The notes beneath the pieces are model-generated. The model was not told the origin of the DNA. It saw only the letters and a list, made by a program, of their open reading frames with translations, and searched no databases. A DNA stretch of 64,000 nt from Helianthus annuus (Eukaryota > Streptophyta > Magnoliopsida > Asterales > Asteraceae), in assembly GCF_002127325.2 (NCBI RefSeq), contig NC_035439.2:138695901-138759900 (forward strand), given 5' to 3'. Both the position numbers and the translations under genes were made by a program. Shown here in pieces: positions 34,688 through 45,567 of the stretch (within the stretch, counting starts at the first letter, position 1; each line of letters begins with the position of its first letter).

Positions 34688-35502
34688 CAGCTAACAATGT
34701 CTCTGTCGTTGTTGACGGTGATGATTTCTTTTGAAGTTATGTCATCCCTATGGTATGCCCGCGCTACCATGAAAGGGGATGCAATTTTGTTAGTGGGTTC
34801 ACGGATTTACACATGGGCATTGGGTTGGCACAGATGCAAGATGTGTAGTGAAAAATTGATGTTGATAGCTGATGAACTTCCGGGTATGCCAAGCGGGGAA
34901 GTTGCACCATAAATTTTTAGCAGGTTTTTCAACATGTGTCGAGAAGAAATTCTTAGAATGGTCTATTCTAAGTGGCGATACTCTTTTATGGTGGAGTATG
35001 ATCGTCGGTTGAAGACGGTGTTCCTTTAATGTGGTTGTTTTTTTCCATATATCCAAGGTGGGGATTTGTTGGGTTTTTTGGCTATATGAAAAATGTCCCC
35101 ATCCCACATTGGTGCAAGGATGAAAGCTTGGGAGGACTCCAAGCCTATAAAAGAAGTCCAAGGCTTTGGTTTCAAAGTGCCCCAACAAAAAATACACTTG
35201 AAGTGTTTGGTTCTTTCTTTCTTTTCTAGTTCTCTTGTCTTAGAGTGTAGAAAGGTTTTAGTAACGCTTTGGAGAGTGTGGTTGTAATTGGGTGGGGAGA
35301 GGCTTGAGAGATTAGTCTATGTGATTGTAAAAAATTTGTCGCATAGTGGATATTTCTCTCTGGAGGCCCGTGGTTTTTCTCCGGTTTTGGAGTTTCCACG
35401 TATATTATTGTGTTCAGTTATATTTCTCTATTGTTAGCTTTGGGAGGGTTGTTGGGGATCCTGAGACCGCTTGTTTCCCAACATGTGTGTGGCATATAGT
35501 AA

Positions 35503-37088
35503 GAGGACCCGGGGTGGTCCGTGTTCGGCCCCCCATCACGAGTGATGGGCTTTTGCTACACCGCCGCCACCAACAATATAACGCGTTATATTGTTAACGC
35601 GTTCTGTGTATAACGCGTTGAAGAATGAAAAAATCGAACGTTTGGATATGACCGTTGGTTTCAACGGTTACTTTTTAAAAAAAAAAGAAAAAAAAAATTA
35701 ATCCATTTTATCTATATATATATCCACATTTTAACCATTTTTTCATACACGAAACTATATCTTTTAAACCATTTTAAACCCATTTCACCCAATTTTTTAT
35801 ATCTTTCTCAAATGGAATTCCCTACCGATTCGACGTTTCCGATGTCTAGCGATACCGATACCGAGTCGTCTTCCGACAACGACACGCTAAACTATTTTGT
35901 GTCGGTGTATAACGAGCTTGATGCCGAGTCGTCCCGCCCAAAGAAGAAGATGGTCGGCCGTGATCGTATACGTGCCAACGAAGTTTTGATGAACGATTAT
36001 TTTGTGGAAAACCCGCTATACAATTCCGAAACGTTTAGAGATCGTTTTCGTTTACCCAAAGAATTATTTTTAAAGATTGTTGGAGACATCGAGGCAAGCG
36101 AGGGATGGTTTCAAGAAGGTTACGATGCGAGGGGCAAACCAAGTTTCACGCCGATTCAAAAATGCACGTCCGCCATTCGCCAACTAGCGACAGGTAACCC
36201 ACCCGATCAATATGATGAATACCTAGCTATGTCTGAAAGAACTTCACGTCTGCACACGTCGCCGTTGTTCCAAAGCGTAACGGATGGTACCGCACCTTCC
36301 TCTCCTTTCTATGTTAACGGTCGACATTACATACGAGGCTTTTATCTTGTGGATGGTATCTACCCGTCTTGGTCTGTTTTTGTGAAAGCTCCCTCATTTC
36401 CCGTCAAGGCTAAAGAAAAGGCGTTCAAAAAATTGCAAGAATCGGCAAGAAAAGATGTTGAGAGGGCGTTTGGTGTTTTAAAGGGTAGATGGGTATCCTA
36501 CACCGACCGGTTCGTTCGATGACCAAGAAAGCAATACATAGCATAGTGTATGCGTGTATCATATTGCACAATATGTTGATCAAACACGACGGACGTGCAA
36601 TATCCCCGGATTGGGTACCGGATCCTCCTACACAAGTTCAAGTTCCACAAGATATCCATTTACAATTGCGTAACGAAGAAACTCACTTTCGGTTGAGATA
36701 CGATTTAATCGAACTAGTAGGTTCTCTAGGTTTGGAGTTTCCGGATTCGGACGAGGAGTAGGTTTTTTTTTTTTTTAAATTGTATGTTCCTAGTATAATT
36801 CGAGGAGTAGGTTTTTTTTTTTTTAAATTGTATGTTCATAGTATGTTAAATTGAACTAGTATGTTTTAAAATTAATGAAATTTTTAATTTAGTGTTTTAT
36901 TTTTATTTTCTAATTTTAAAATGAAAATTAAAAAAATTGGGAGGGAGTGATGGAATTCCATCACTAGTGATTCCACCCCTAGTCCATTTCTATCACTAGT
37001 GATGGAAATTGGATTGATGACATGGCATTAGTTGATTGGATAGTGGGAGTGATGGAATCCATCAATAGTGATTCCACCCCTAGTCCCC
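35503..37088 (+). mobile_element. PIF/Harbinger DNA transposon, internally deleted
   Basis: The ends gaggacccggggtgg and (inverted) ggggactaggggtgg match at 12 of 15 positions and are flanked by the 3-bp duplication taa (35500-35502 and 37089-37091), the signature of this superfamily. The right end is duplicated: the block with gtgattccacccctagtcc occurs at 36945-36985 and again at 37046-37086. A poly-T-containing segment is also duplicated at about 36755-36840. It lies 19 bp beyond the copia LTR. Confidence 0.85.
35812..36761 (+). pseudogene. PIF/Harbinger transposase (ALP1/HARBI1-like), deleted and frameshifted
   Basis: The ATG is at 35812. The N-terminus is Ser/Asp-rich, then the family blocks FRDRFRLPKELFLKIV and GNPPDQYDEYLAMSERTSR. 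Right after this the frame jumps to LHTSPLFQSVTDG, which in relatives lies much further on; on the order of 100 residues, including the first catalytic acids of the DDE nuclease, are missing without loss of frame. The later part is present (VDGIYPSWSVFVK, DVERAFGVLKGRW). Near 36490 one G is missing, and the C-terminus continues in another frame (ILHNMLI to EFPDSDEE, stop at 36761). It is catalytically dead on both counts. The domain is DDE_Tnp_4 type. Confidence 0.87.
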
Positions 37089-37091
37089 TAA

Positions 37092-38104
37092 GAAGGAAAA
37101 ACATGAAATCGATCTTCTAATCTTTACTCATCTAAATTAATACAAGCCTTAGTATAACTGGTTAAAAAGCGTGTTGGTAGAATTCATTAGTAGGCATGAA
37201 ACCAAAACTAAAACGTGTTGGTTGTGAGAGATGTTTAAAAAGCGTCGATTAAGTTTAGTTCTGCTCCACGGTAGTATAACTGGTTTTAAATCTACATCAT
37301 AGAATTCATTAGTAGGCATGTAACTAGTATTCAAAATACTAGTGTTTATATATGAACACACACGAAAACAAAAATACTTAAATACACAAATGAAAATAAA
37401 TAAATAAATAAATAAATGAAGAAACATAAACTAAACAAACACAAATAAAACTAAACACAAATAAAACTAAACAAGAGTTTTCAAATTAAGTTCTAAATAA
37501 CTAATATAAACCTTGACAGATAAAGGTATATGTGGATTACATATCAATAAAAAAAGGTTTATGTGGATTACATGTCATGATATATGTATATGTATGTATA
37601 ATTTACTATAAACCTTAACCATTAACGTTTTGGCAACTTAGAAACGCAGAACGTTTTATTGCATAAAAAATGTACTGCATGTTCATCATCCACGGTTTTT
37701 TTAATATTTATTATATATGTATATGTATGTATAATTTACTATTATTCACTAGGCCTTGGTTCTAAATCTAATTGAGCTAATGGGCTAATGTCTAATGGGC
37801 CAATTAGGCAATTCTATTTACTACTACTAATAAGTAGCAAAATATATTTTTTTTAAATATGTAAACTACATAAACGGATGAATGTAACGAATGACATAAA
37901 TGAACAAACGCAAATAAACGTCCACAAATGTAGAAGAATTGAAGGAACAAGATATGTGTTTATTTTTATTTGTTTAGTTAAATGAATAACAATGTTTATT
38001 CTTATCTGTTCGTGTAATAAAGAAACAAAAATAAACGAACTTCATGTTAAACGATTCAATCAAGGTTCGGTACTTTAGTTCCATTACAAGCCTGCACGTT
38101 AGGC
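37092..38104. other. AT-rich intergenic with small duplications
   Basis: I see no gene. An imperfect direct repeat (agtataactggtt ... agaattcattagtaggcatg) occurs at about 37150-37200 and 37270-37323. A (AAAT)n tract lies at 37395-37415, and atatatgtatatgtatgtat recurs at about 37580 and 37710. The region lies downstream of the SEP-like gene's 3' end and the RTE fragment. Confidence 0.5.
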
Positions 38105-38120
38105 TAAAAAAATATTACTA

Positions 38121-38384
38121 CAACAACAAACAACAACAAACAATACCCAGCAAGTCCCACAAATAACAAAGTTATTGGTGTGGTCTGGGAAGGGTAGGAT
38201 GTAGACAAACCTTACCTCTATCCATATGGATAAAGAGGCTGCTTCCAAAAAGACCCCCGGCTCGAAACCAAACATCACGCAAACAATGCAAAACTACATA
38301 TATAGCAATAGAAATCTACCAATCACAGAATAAGTGGTAACCGACTAATATAGTAGAATAGACACATCTATAGTCCCTAAAGCA

Positions 38385-38423
<39 letters not shown>

Positions 38424-38784
38424 TACACACAAGATGATAAACACATGTAAGGTCCACCCGAAAAGTAGAAAAAAAAAATTAACCCCTAACCTAAAAATCT
38501 CAGACACCTCATTACTCTCTTCTAAAAATCTTTAACCTTAATCCTACGTCTTCACGAACTCCTATCTTGGACCATGTCCTCAGAAAGGTGCAACTCTAGC
38601 AAATCTTGCCTAATCCGCTCCTCCCAAGTCAGTTTGAGCCTTCCTCTACTCCTCCTACCCTCCACACAAAGGGTGTCTACTACTCTAACCGTTGCCGTCA
38701 ATGGCCTCCTCTTCACATGCCCAAACCATCTCAATCTCCCCTCCTTAATCTTACTCGATATACTAGCCACCCCTAGCCTTTCCT
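38121..38784 (-). mobile_element. 5'-truncated RTE-type LINE
   Basis: A perfect 16-bp duplication taaaaaaatattacta flanks it (38105-38120 and 38785-38800). On the minus strand it ends in a (TTG)n-like tail (ttgttgttgtttgttgttgt), typical of plant RTE elements. Only the last part of the ORF and the 3' UTR are present. An (AT)n/(AC)n microsatellite at about 38386-38430 lies within the 3' UTR. Confidence 0.88.
38548..38784 (-). pseudogene. RTE reverse transcriptase C-terminus, fragment
   Basis: The minus-strand frame open from the truncation point encodes SSKIKEGRLRWFGHVKRRP and then LKLTWEERIRQDLLEL, the conserved C-terminal segment of plant RTE LINE polyproteins. It ends at a TGA after DRSS, at the point where relatives usually have Trp, so the last residues of the family domain are also cut by a nonsense change. 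There is no endonuclease or RT core in the window. Confidence 0.82.
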
Positions 38785-38800
38785 TAAAAAAATATTACTA

Positions 38801-39361
38801 GTGATTATTAAAACATGTTAATTAAGTTTAATTTTCATAACCTTGTACACTAACGTTCTTGCATAATAGTAATAACTAGTGAGATTCCCTATGCATTTTA
38901 TGCTGACGTAGAAATGTGCTAATCCAGGGTATCTTAAGGATGTAAATAAACTGAGACAAGCCTGGACTTGTATCAAGCTCGAGCTAGCTATGTTCGTTTA
39001 ATTTAAAAGAGTGGCGACTTGACTCCTTTCGAGCTCTATGTCTATATCTTGATATGTCACACATGAAGTTTTTCATGTTTTATTCTTCTTCCATGCTTCT
39101 CAACAAGAGGCCAAAATACAAGGACTTTAGATATTGAAAAAGTCAAACTTTAAGAACAAAACACTATGATCATCATCCATGCACCATCTCCATGAGATTG
39201 ACCTTAATAGATAGATTGATGTGTAGAGTTTATAACAATGCTAGATTCTTACAAGCCTTTTAAATAAATCCCCAAATCCAGACGAAAAAAAAAAGCTTAT
39301 TTAAATTCATAATATTGTAGACTTATATCACCAAAAATAGAGAGGGTTGACCATGCCAAAG
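38801..39361. other. Downstream region and 3' UTR of the SEP-like gene
   Basis: No coding signal is seen. The segment nearest 39361 is the minus-strand 3' UTR of the MADS-box gene; several AT-rich stretches could serve for polyadenylation, but I cannot choose one. Confidence 0.5.
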
Positions 39362-42300
39362 TCAAAGCATCCATCCAGGCACTAATCCACTCAAATTCTG
39401 CCCATTTGTTGTAGCTGTTAACTGGCTTGAAACAACTGTGTTATACCTGTAAATTAAGTCAATCAAAATCAGTTTAGTTCTTGATTACATAGGACAAGAA
39501 AATTAGATTATCTACAAGTAGGCATGCTAAACTTGTTGTGTTCGTTGGTTGGCGGGTCCAACCCGACCTGAACCCGATGATTTTAGATGAATCCGAACAC
39601 AACCCGAACACGAAAATCATGTCATACACATGAACCTGAGCACGACATCAAAATTTGTGGGTTTACCCGAAAATGACACGTTTAAAACGAATATTTTTAA
39701 TTTATAATTTTACGCATTTTAATACTTTCATAATAAAATTTTACAACAAAGAATACAAATGTATATTTTTTATTATATAGTTATCGCATAAAATACACAA
39801 CCAATTTAGCTTAGACATAAAAACACATTTAAAAAATTAAAATATAATATATATGGATTAAATGGGTCAACCCGCCAGGTTCGACATAAACTCGACCTGT
39901 TTGGCTAAACAGGTTCGTGGGTTCAACGTGAAATTGACCCCAGCCCATTTAGACTAAATCCAAACCCACAAATTTCATGTTAGATTCGTATCAGAAATTC
40001 ACACCCCTATCTGCAAGTTGAATTGTCCAGTTAGCTTATGAACTTATATTACGTATTCGGTTGAATTTATTTTGCATATGTTTTTCTAACTATTGAATGA
40101 TAAATTGAGTTATTTAACTTAAAAGTTGTATAATAAATTTTGATTTTAAAACCAAGACAAATCAAGCCAAACTCGAGCTCAAAATTTCTGCTCAGTTTGG
40201 AATTTGATCCAAGCTAGAGTCGACACAAGCTCAGTTTGTGAACAACCCTATCTACAAGTTTACCCGATTTGCAAATTGGGGTTGCAATCCAAAGGCTGGA
40301 AAAAACCCTGAGATTGAGGATGATGGTTATGATGATGATGATGATGTTGTTGTTCATATGAACATCCATGTTCAAGTGCAGCTGTCCATGATGGTCCTGC
40401 TTGATTTTCTGCATAAATTTCTTCCAGCTGCTAAAACAAGAGATATCCGATTGAATAACGCATCAAATGAGTAATCTCTAAGATTCTATGCAATTTAGTT
40501 CTCATCAAATGCGCGATATTAATGTTATAACCTTATTCTGCAAATCTTTGTTAGCTTCAATCCACATCTTTTCCTGTTATTTTCAACAATGATCAGATGC
40601 TATGAGTCTTCCAAAAGTATGTACCTATGGAGCACGGGGACTCCATTTATGTGGCCGTACCCGTCTCGGGTACTTGTCGGGGACGGAAACATCATGGGTA
40701 CTCGTCGGGGACGTTTCCTAAACGTTTCCAACGTCGGGAACATATCTGGTAGAAATATCCAACCTATTTTTAGGGTTTTGACCCTTTCAAATTCCATAAC
40801 TGACCATTAAATAAATAGACCTATCATATTCGGCTTCTTTAATCTCTAAACTCTCAAGTCTCATCATCTCTAATTCTCTATCAATTGCCGATCTCTCACT
40901 AGATGAACCAGAATTTGAAAATGATTTAATTATTGATAATTAATTACCTTTGGAAAATGTAGTATTTTTGGAATTTGTTTAATGTATTTTTATTTTTTTT
41001 TATATTTTTTATTGCCGTACCCGTATTTTGGAATTTTGAGTTTTGCCGTTCCTCGTTCCCGTGTCGTCCCCGTACCCCGATCCCGTACCCGTTCCAGTGC
41101 TACTTAGGTATGTACATTCAATGAGAGGTTAAAATCTACCTTATTTTGAAGTTCAGAAAGCCTATCCAACATTGATTGTGTCTGCACTTAAAGAAATCAA
41201 CAAGAGCCCTTGATCTTACTAAATATAGAAAAGATAATATATTCACATAATGTTTTACCCTTATGGACCGAATTTGCCTCAAAGTAGAGTCTAGTTGTCG
41301 CTCTAGTTGCTCAAGTTCCTTAAGACTTAACGGGCCAAGATCCTCCCCGAAAATTTGCCTGTTATATATAGGTGCAAATTGAATTGAATTAATTAACTCT
41401 TGTTAGAGTGCTTTTACGTCAAGAAATTTTAGAAGGCGCACGCGCCTGTGAAACTTGCCTTTGGTACTGTTGTAGAGACTCGTATTTCGCTTTTAGTTTC
41501 ATGTACTCCTTGTAGCTGTTTTGCTGAATAGAGAAAATATTTAAACCTTTGATAACGGTTGAGGAAACTTTGATAGTTGAAATTAAACTATGACGAAACT
41601 AGAAGCTACCTCGGCGTTGATGGTTGATTTGTCGATTTCCATTGATCCATAAGTGCAGTTATGGTATCTTTCAAGCATCTTGAGCATGCTGAGATAAGTT
41701 TTCTCATGTTCAGTTAAAGTTTGTTGATAACAAAGTTAGTTATTTGATGTAGATGGATATAAGCACAAACACAAGACCCAAGATAATTAAGTTCTTAATT
41801 ACAAGAAATCTTGCTTGATTCCCATGACTAATGACTTGTACTCATTGAGCCTAGAATTCTCTCTTTTAGCAAGTTGTGGAATTTAAGTTCATTGCTCTTA
41901 TAATAATAGCTAGAAATAAATAAAAGAGTTAAATGTCATTTTAGTTCCTGTGGTTTGGGTCATTTTGCTAGTTTAGTCCAAAGGTTTGAAACGTTGCCAT
42001 TATAGTCCAAATAGTTTAAAATGTTACCATTTTAATCTATTGGGTTAACTTCAACCCATTTTTCTCCATTCACTTTCTTGCATCTCCACATTCTTTTTTT
42101 TTTTTTTTCATTTAGATCTTAAAGATTGCTACGTTTGAGTTTTAAATAATCGGTTGTTAATTTATTTTAGGGTTATTGGATTTTATCACCCCTAAATATT
42201 GGCTATTGGGCGCTGCCACCCCTCAACTATCACTTTGACGCCCGCACCCCCCAACTTAACACTTAGTGTGTTCTATCACCATGTTGTTAACTGATCACTA

Positions 42301-44382
42301 ACTTTTGATCATGTTACTATACTTTTGGGGGTGTCATAAGATCCCTATGATACCCTCAAAAAATATAGTAACAAGATTAAAAGTTAGTGATCAGTTAACG
42401 ACAAAGTGACAGAACACACTAAGTATTAAGTTGGAGTGACGGGCGTCAAAGTGATAGTTGGGAGTGGCAGCGGCCAATACCCAATAGTTGGGGTGATAAA
42501 ATCCAATAATCCTTTATTTTATTAAGTTTTATAAAAATAGGTAGGACAGAAATTTTGTTAGATTAATATGATATGATATTGATTCACAACTCTCCTAGTT
42601 TCCTTTTAATATTTGTTTAAAATAAAAATAAAAAAATGGGTTTTATTAAGTCAACACACTAGGGAAAAAAAACATGAAAATAGATACAAAGAAAGCATAA
42701 CAATAAATACTTTTAATTCATTTTTTCTAAATCTATTTTAGCTACATGAAATACCAGAATCTTTCGAGATTTGTAACAGCTTACGTTACTAGAAAATAGA
42801 CTTTCATCAAAGAAACAATCACCAACGAAAAAAAAAAAAAAAAAAAAAAAAAACTCAATGCAATATAATGTTAGGTTTTAGACTTAAGAAAATAAAACCA
42901 TGATAAACAATCTTGTTCAAAATAATAAGCTATTTGAACTATTATGCACTTATAAATGTAAAACTTATTATTTTCATGCCATTGTACAAACCACATGGGA
43001 AAATGGTTTTTGATGGTCACTTTGATAAGGAGTCTAAACCTATTCTTATAATTTTTTTCTAAAACCCAATATATTAAAAATTTCTACATGCTTGAAGTTT
43101 ATAAACTTGCAAGAGACAGGATAGCATGCTAGTAGCCTTGGTTTTAAAAGCATGTGGCGATCCAATGCAATTTGATCCTAAAATCCGATGCGTGATGCGC
43201 AATACGTGAAGCATGCACAACACGTGTTAATGCGTACGTTATTAGAAAATACTAACAAATTATATATAGATAATATTTTAACTTATTAACTTTTAAACAC
43301 TAAAATATAACATATCATCTATCATTTCTAGTCAAATTTATCCAATTGATGATCTAGTACATATACTCAAACTCATTGCTCGATCAATGATCAGATTTGT
43401 TCAGACCATATCATGTAACGCGTGCTTTTCAAAAACCAAGCTAGTAGCAATGAAGATCCTCTATTCGCGACGGGCCTACAACTGTTTTATCCGTCACAAT
43501 TGTAATGGTAATGCCCCATATGTAACAAGCACTGTTTTATTAATATCATGTTTGGTGAAATTTGCATAGTGGTTAACAAGATCTCAAATCCAAATGAGAG
43601 CTAGTTACCGTACAAATTCAGGGTATAATCATGACTGCATCTTTGAAACATGAGCCAAATCAATTAACTTTTGAAATCATTAGTTTAAGAAGTTAGAACT
43701 AGGGCCCCATTTCTTCGTGTCTGAATCTTAAAGACTCGATCAAAAGTTCAAAAACTTGCAGTTTTTCAAACAAAATCTTTAAAAGGACACAACTTTCAAG
43801 AAACCCAAGAAGGGTTTTGTTCATATTATCAAGATTCATGCAACTAAAGACTAGTTTAACCTAATTACTGTTGGATCAAATAGACTTTGACTGTATTAGA
43901 CCAAAAGTAAAACATTTCTTCTTGGATCCACTTTCTTCACACATTTGTGTTGCAAATTTCTTAACTTTGTGCTGACAATAGAAGATCTGGATCATAAACT
44001 GCCAGATCAAAAGGCTAAATTTAACCTATATGACCATAACTTTTAGCTCAAACACAAACACATAGTTTAACCTATCATCAAACTAAAGATAACCCATATT
44101 CTCAAATCTACAAAAAATAAAGAAAACACCAACACACACACACATATATATAGAGAGGGGGAGGGGGGGGGGGGTTTAGAGAGAGAAAGTAAAGTACTTG
44201 GAAGTGCTACAAAACTCATAGAGTTTGCCACGGTTAGAGAAGATGATGAGAGCAACTTCAGCATCACAAAGAACAGAGAGTTCATAAGCTTTCTTCAACA
44301 GCCCATTTCTTCTTTTAGCAAAAGTCACCTGCCTATTTATCTTGTTCTCTATCCTCTTCAACTCCACTCTTCCTCTACCCAT
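39362..44382 (-). CDS. SEP-like: SEPALLATA-like MIKC MADS-box transcription factor (8 exons)
   Basis: Exons (minus): 44382-44198, 41688-41610, 41523-41459, 41358-41259, 41181-41140, 40573-40532, 40427-40264, 39446-39362; 762 nt, 253 residues plus TGA. Lengths 185/79/65/100/42/42 are the standard MIKC exon pattern and all phases agree. The MADS domain (residues 1-60, [20 protein letters not shown]) binds CArG-box DNA; the I region and K domain follow ([29 protein letters not shown]). The C-terminal region has WTAALEHG, a run of about eight His, [18 protein letters not shown] and the terminal PGWML, hallmarks of the SEP group. The C-terminus looks nearer SEP1/2/4 (LOFSEP) than SEP3. SEP proteins form floral-organ identity tetramers in the nucleus. 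Every intron is GT-AG except intron 3, which is GC-AG. No defect seen; a complete copy. Confidence 0.93.
39519..40009. mobile_element. hAT-type short element in SEP-like intron 7
   Basis: The flanks tctacaag (39511-39518) and tctgcaag (40010-40017) match at 7 of 8 bases. The ends taggcatgctaaac and (inverted) taggggtgtgaatt are similar. Internal arms carry aacccgac/gtttaaacg and ggtccaacccg/cgggtt-like inverted segments around an AT-rich centre. There is no ORF. Confidence 0.68.
40018..40250. mobile_element. Second hAT-type short element, adjacent, next to a splice donor
   Basis: It is flanked by tctgcaag (40010-40017, shared with the preceding element) and tctacaag (40251-40258). The left end ttgaattgtcca and inverted right end tagggttgttca match at 8 of 12 positions. 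It contains cgagctc and gctcagtttg motifs, as in the element at 1056. In transcript direction it begins 13 nt after the exon 7 boundary. Confidence 0.62.
40625..41107. mobile_element. hAT-type short element in SEP-like intron 5
   Basis: A perfect 8-bp duplication gtatgtac lies at 40617-40624 and 41108-41115. The ends ctatggagcacggggac and (inverted) ctaagtagcactggaac agree at 13 of 17 positions. Subterminal arms are rich in cgtacccg/ggtacgggg. It makes up most of the 566-bp intron 5. Confidence 0.78.
41935..42105. mobile_element. MITE fragment in SEP-like intron 1
   Basis: The sequence ttaaatgtcattttagttcc to ccattttaatctattggg resembles the terminal arm of a common plant Mutator-like MITE (repeated tttagtccaaa...gttt phrases). 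The opposite arm and TSD are not visible, so I regard it as truncated. Confidence 0.45.
42170..42512. mobile_element. Foldback Mutator-like MITE in SEP-like intron 1
   Basis: Almost the whole 343 bp is one long imperfect inverted repeat (arms about 165 bp, starting gggttattggattttatc and, inverted, ggattattggattttatc). A perfect 9-bp duplication, tttatttta, flanks it (42161-42169 and 42513-42521), the length made by Mutator-like elements. No ORF is present. The transcript of intron 1 would contain a long hairpin. Confidence 0.87.
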
Positions 44383-44957
44383 AATTTTCTACCCTCTTTC
44401 CTCTCTATTTAGGCTTTTCTTGATCCTTTGTCTTTATCTGACCCAAAATCTTGACACCCAGAAGAAAAAAAACAAACTTTATAACAAGAACTTATATTTC
44501 TTGAAAATTCAAGCAAGATTTAGGAAAAAAGATAGAAAAAAAAACACAGAAGTGGAGATGGGTTTAGTGGCATTTTGTGGTTTTTAGGGTTCAAGATTTA
44601 TGTTTGAACATAAAGATGTGAAATTTGGTCCAAATTCTTGACACCCAGATGAAAAAAAAAAAAAAAAACAAACAAACTTTATAACAAGAACTTATATTTC
44701 TTGAAAATTCAAGCAAGATTTAGGAAAAAAGATAGATAAAAACACACAAGTGGAGATGGGTTTGGTGGGATTTGTGGTTTTTAGGGTTCAAGATTCATGT
44801 TTGAACATAAAGATGTGAAATTTGGTCCAAAATCTTGATACCCAGATGAAAAAAATCCAAACTTTATAACAAGAAACTATATTTCTTGAAAATTCAAGCA
44901 AGATTTAGGAAAAAAGATAGATAAAAACACACAAGTGGAGATGGGTTTGGTGGGATT

Positions 44958-45559
44958 TGTTAAAACAATGGTATGGAAGTTGATGAACCAGAAAATAACA
45001 ATCACACACAAAGAAATAGCGACAAAACGTGACCAAAAATCTTATTAACCCAAACCAAAAAAGTTCCCCCCAAAAAACCCTAGATCTTACAACTGTAAGA
45101 TCAATACAAAAGGAACGATACAACCAGAGGTGATGATCATCCACTGATGATCACCTATACCAACAATATACAGGAATCTCTCTAACAGATGAGAGATTCA
45201 AAGATCCAACGATGAAACTTCAACAAACCCTAACTTTACAGTGAAAGTGAAAAACAAACAATGAAAGAGATCTAGAACTCTCCAACTGATCAAGGCTTTT
45301 TATATTCTCGAACACAGCATGTTACACCCAGGTCTTCAACTATTGCATTTTGTCAGCTGCAGTCCTTATTGTTACAACAAGCACCCTGAGATATTTTAAC
45401 CACTTGCAAACCAACTTGTAACAAACATAACAGATCAGATATAACCGGCCCAAAGCCCATCTATCACATAAGCTCAAATAAGAGCCCAATAAATAAAATA
45501 AAGTCTAGACTGATATAAAGCCCAGAATGAAACAAATAACATAACATGTTATTTTAACA
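44958..45559 (-). repeat. Copia 3' LTR (602 bp), upstream of the SEP-like gene
   Basis: It contains a minus-strand TATA box (tataaaaag at 45296-45304) directed toward the SEP-like gene, whose ATG is about 0.9 kb away. It is identical by eye to the other LTR. Confidence 0.92.
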
Positions 45560-45567
45560 TCCCCCCT

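Larger units (their letters stand above)
29379..35483 (+). mobile_element. Short gag-only copia element (TR-GAG type), split by a solo LTR
   Basis: LTRs 29379-29795 and 35067-35483 are both 417 bp, end ttgtttcccaaca, and contain TATAAAAG (29460-29467 and 35146-35153). The PBS agtggtatcagagctcc starts directly after the left LTR, and the PPT aaggtggggatt precedes the right one. The flanks tgttt and tgtgt match at 4 of 5 bases. Without the solo LTR the interior is only about 1.5 kb and holds gag but no recognisable pol, so it would depend on another copia element. LTRs differ at a dozen or more sites, so it is much older than the gypsy and LARD insertions. Confidence 0.85.

Noticed and set aside
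34652..34912. 86-codon frame across the solo LTR end
   Set aside because: It begins in the solo LTR and continues in the copia interior, so it is a chimera of two elements; only a decayed pol/3' region seems to be there.
43140..43260. Possible hAT fragment in SEP-like intron 1 (gatgcgtgatgcgcaatacg)
   Set aside because: No inverted partner or duplicated target was seen.
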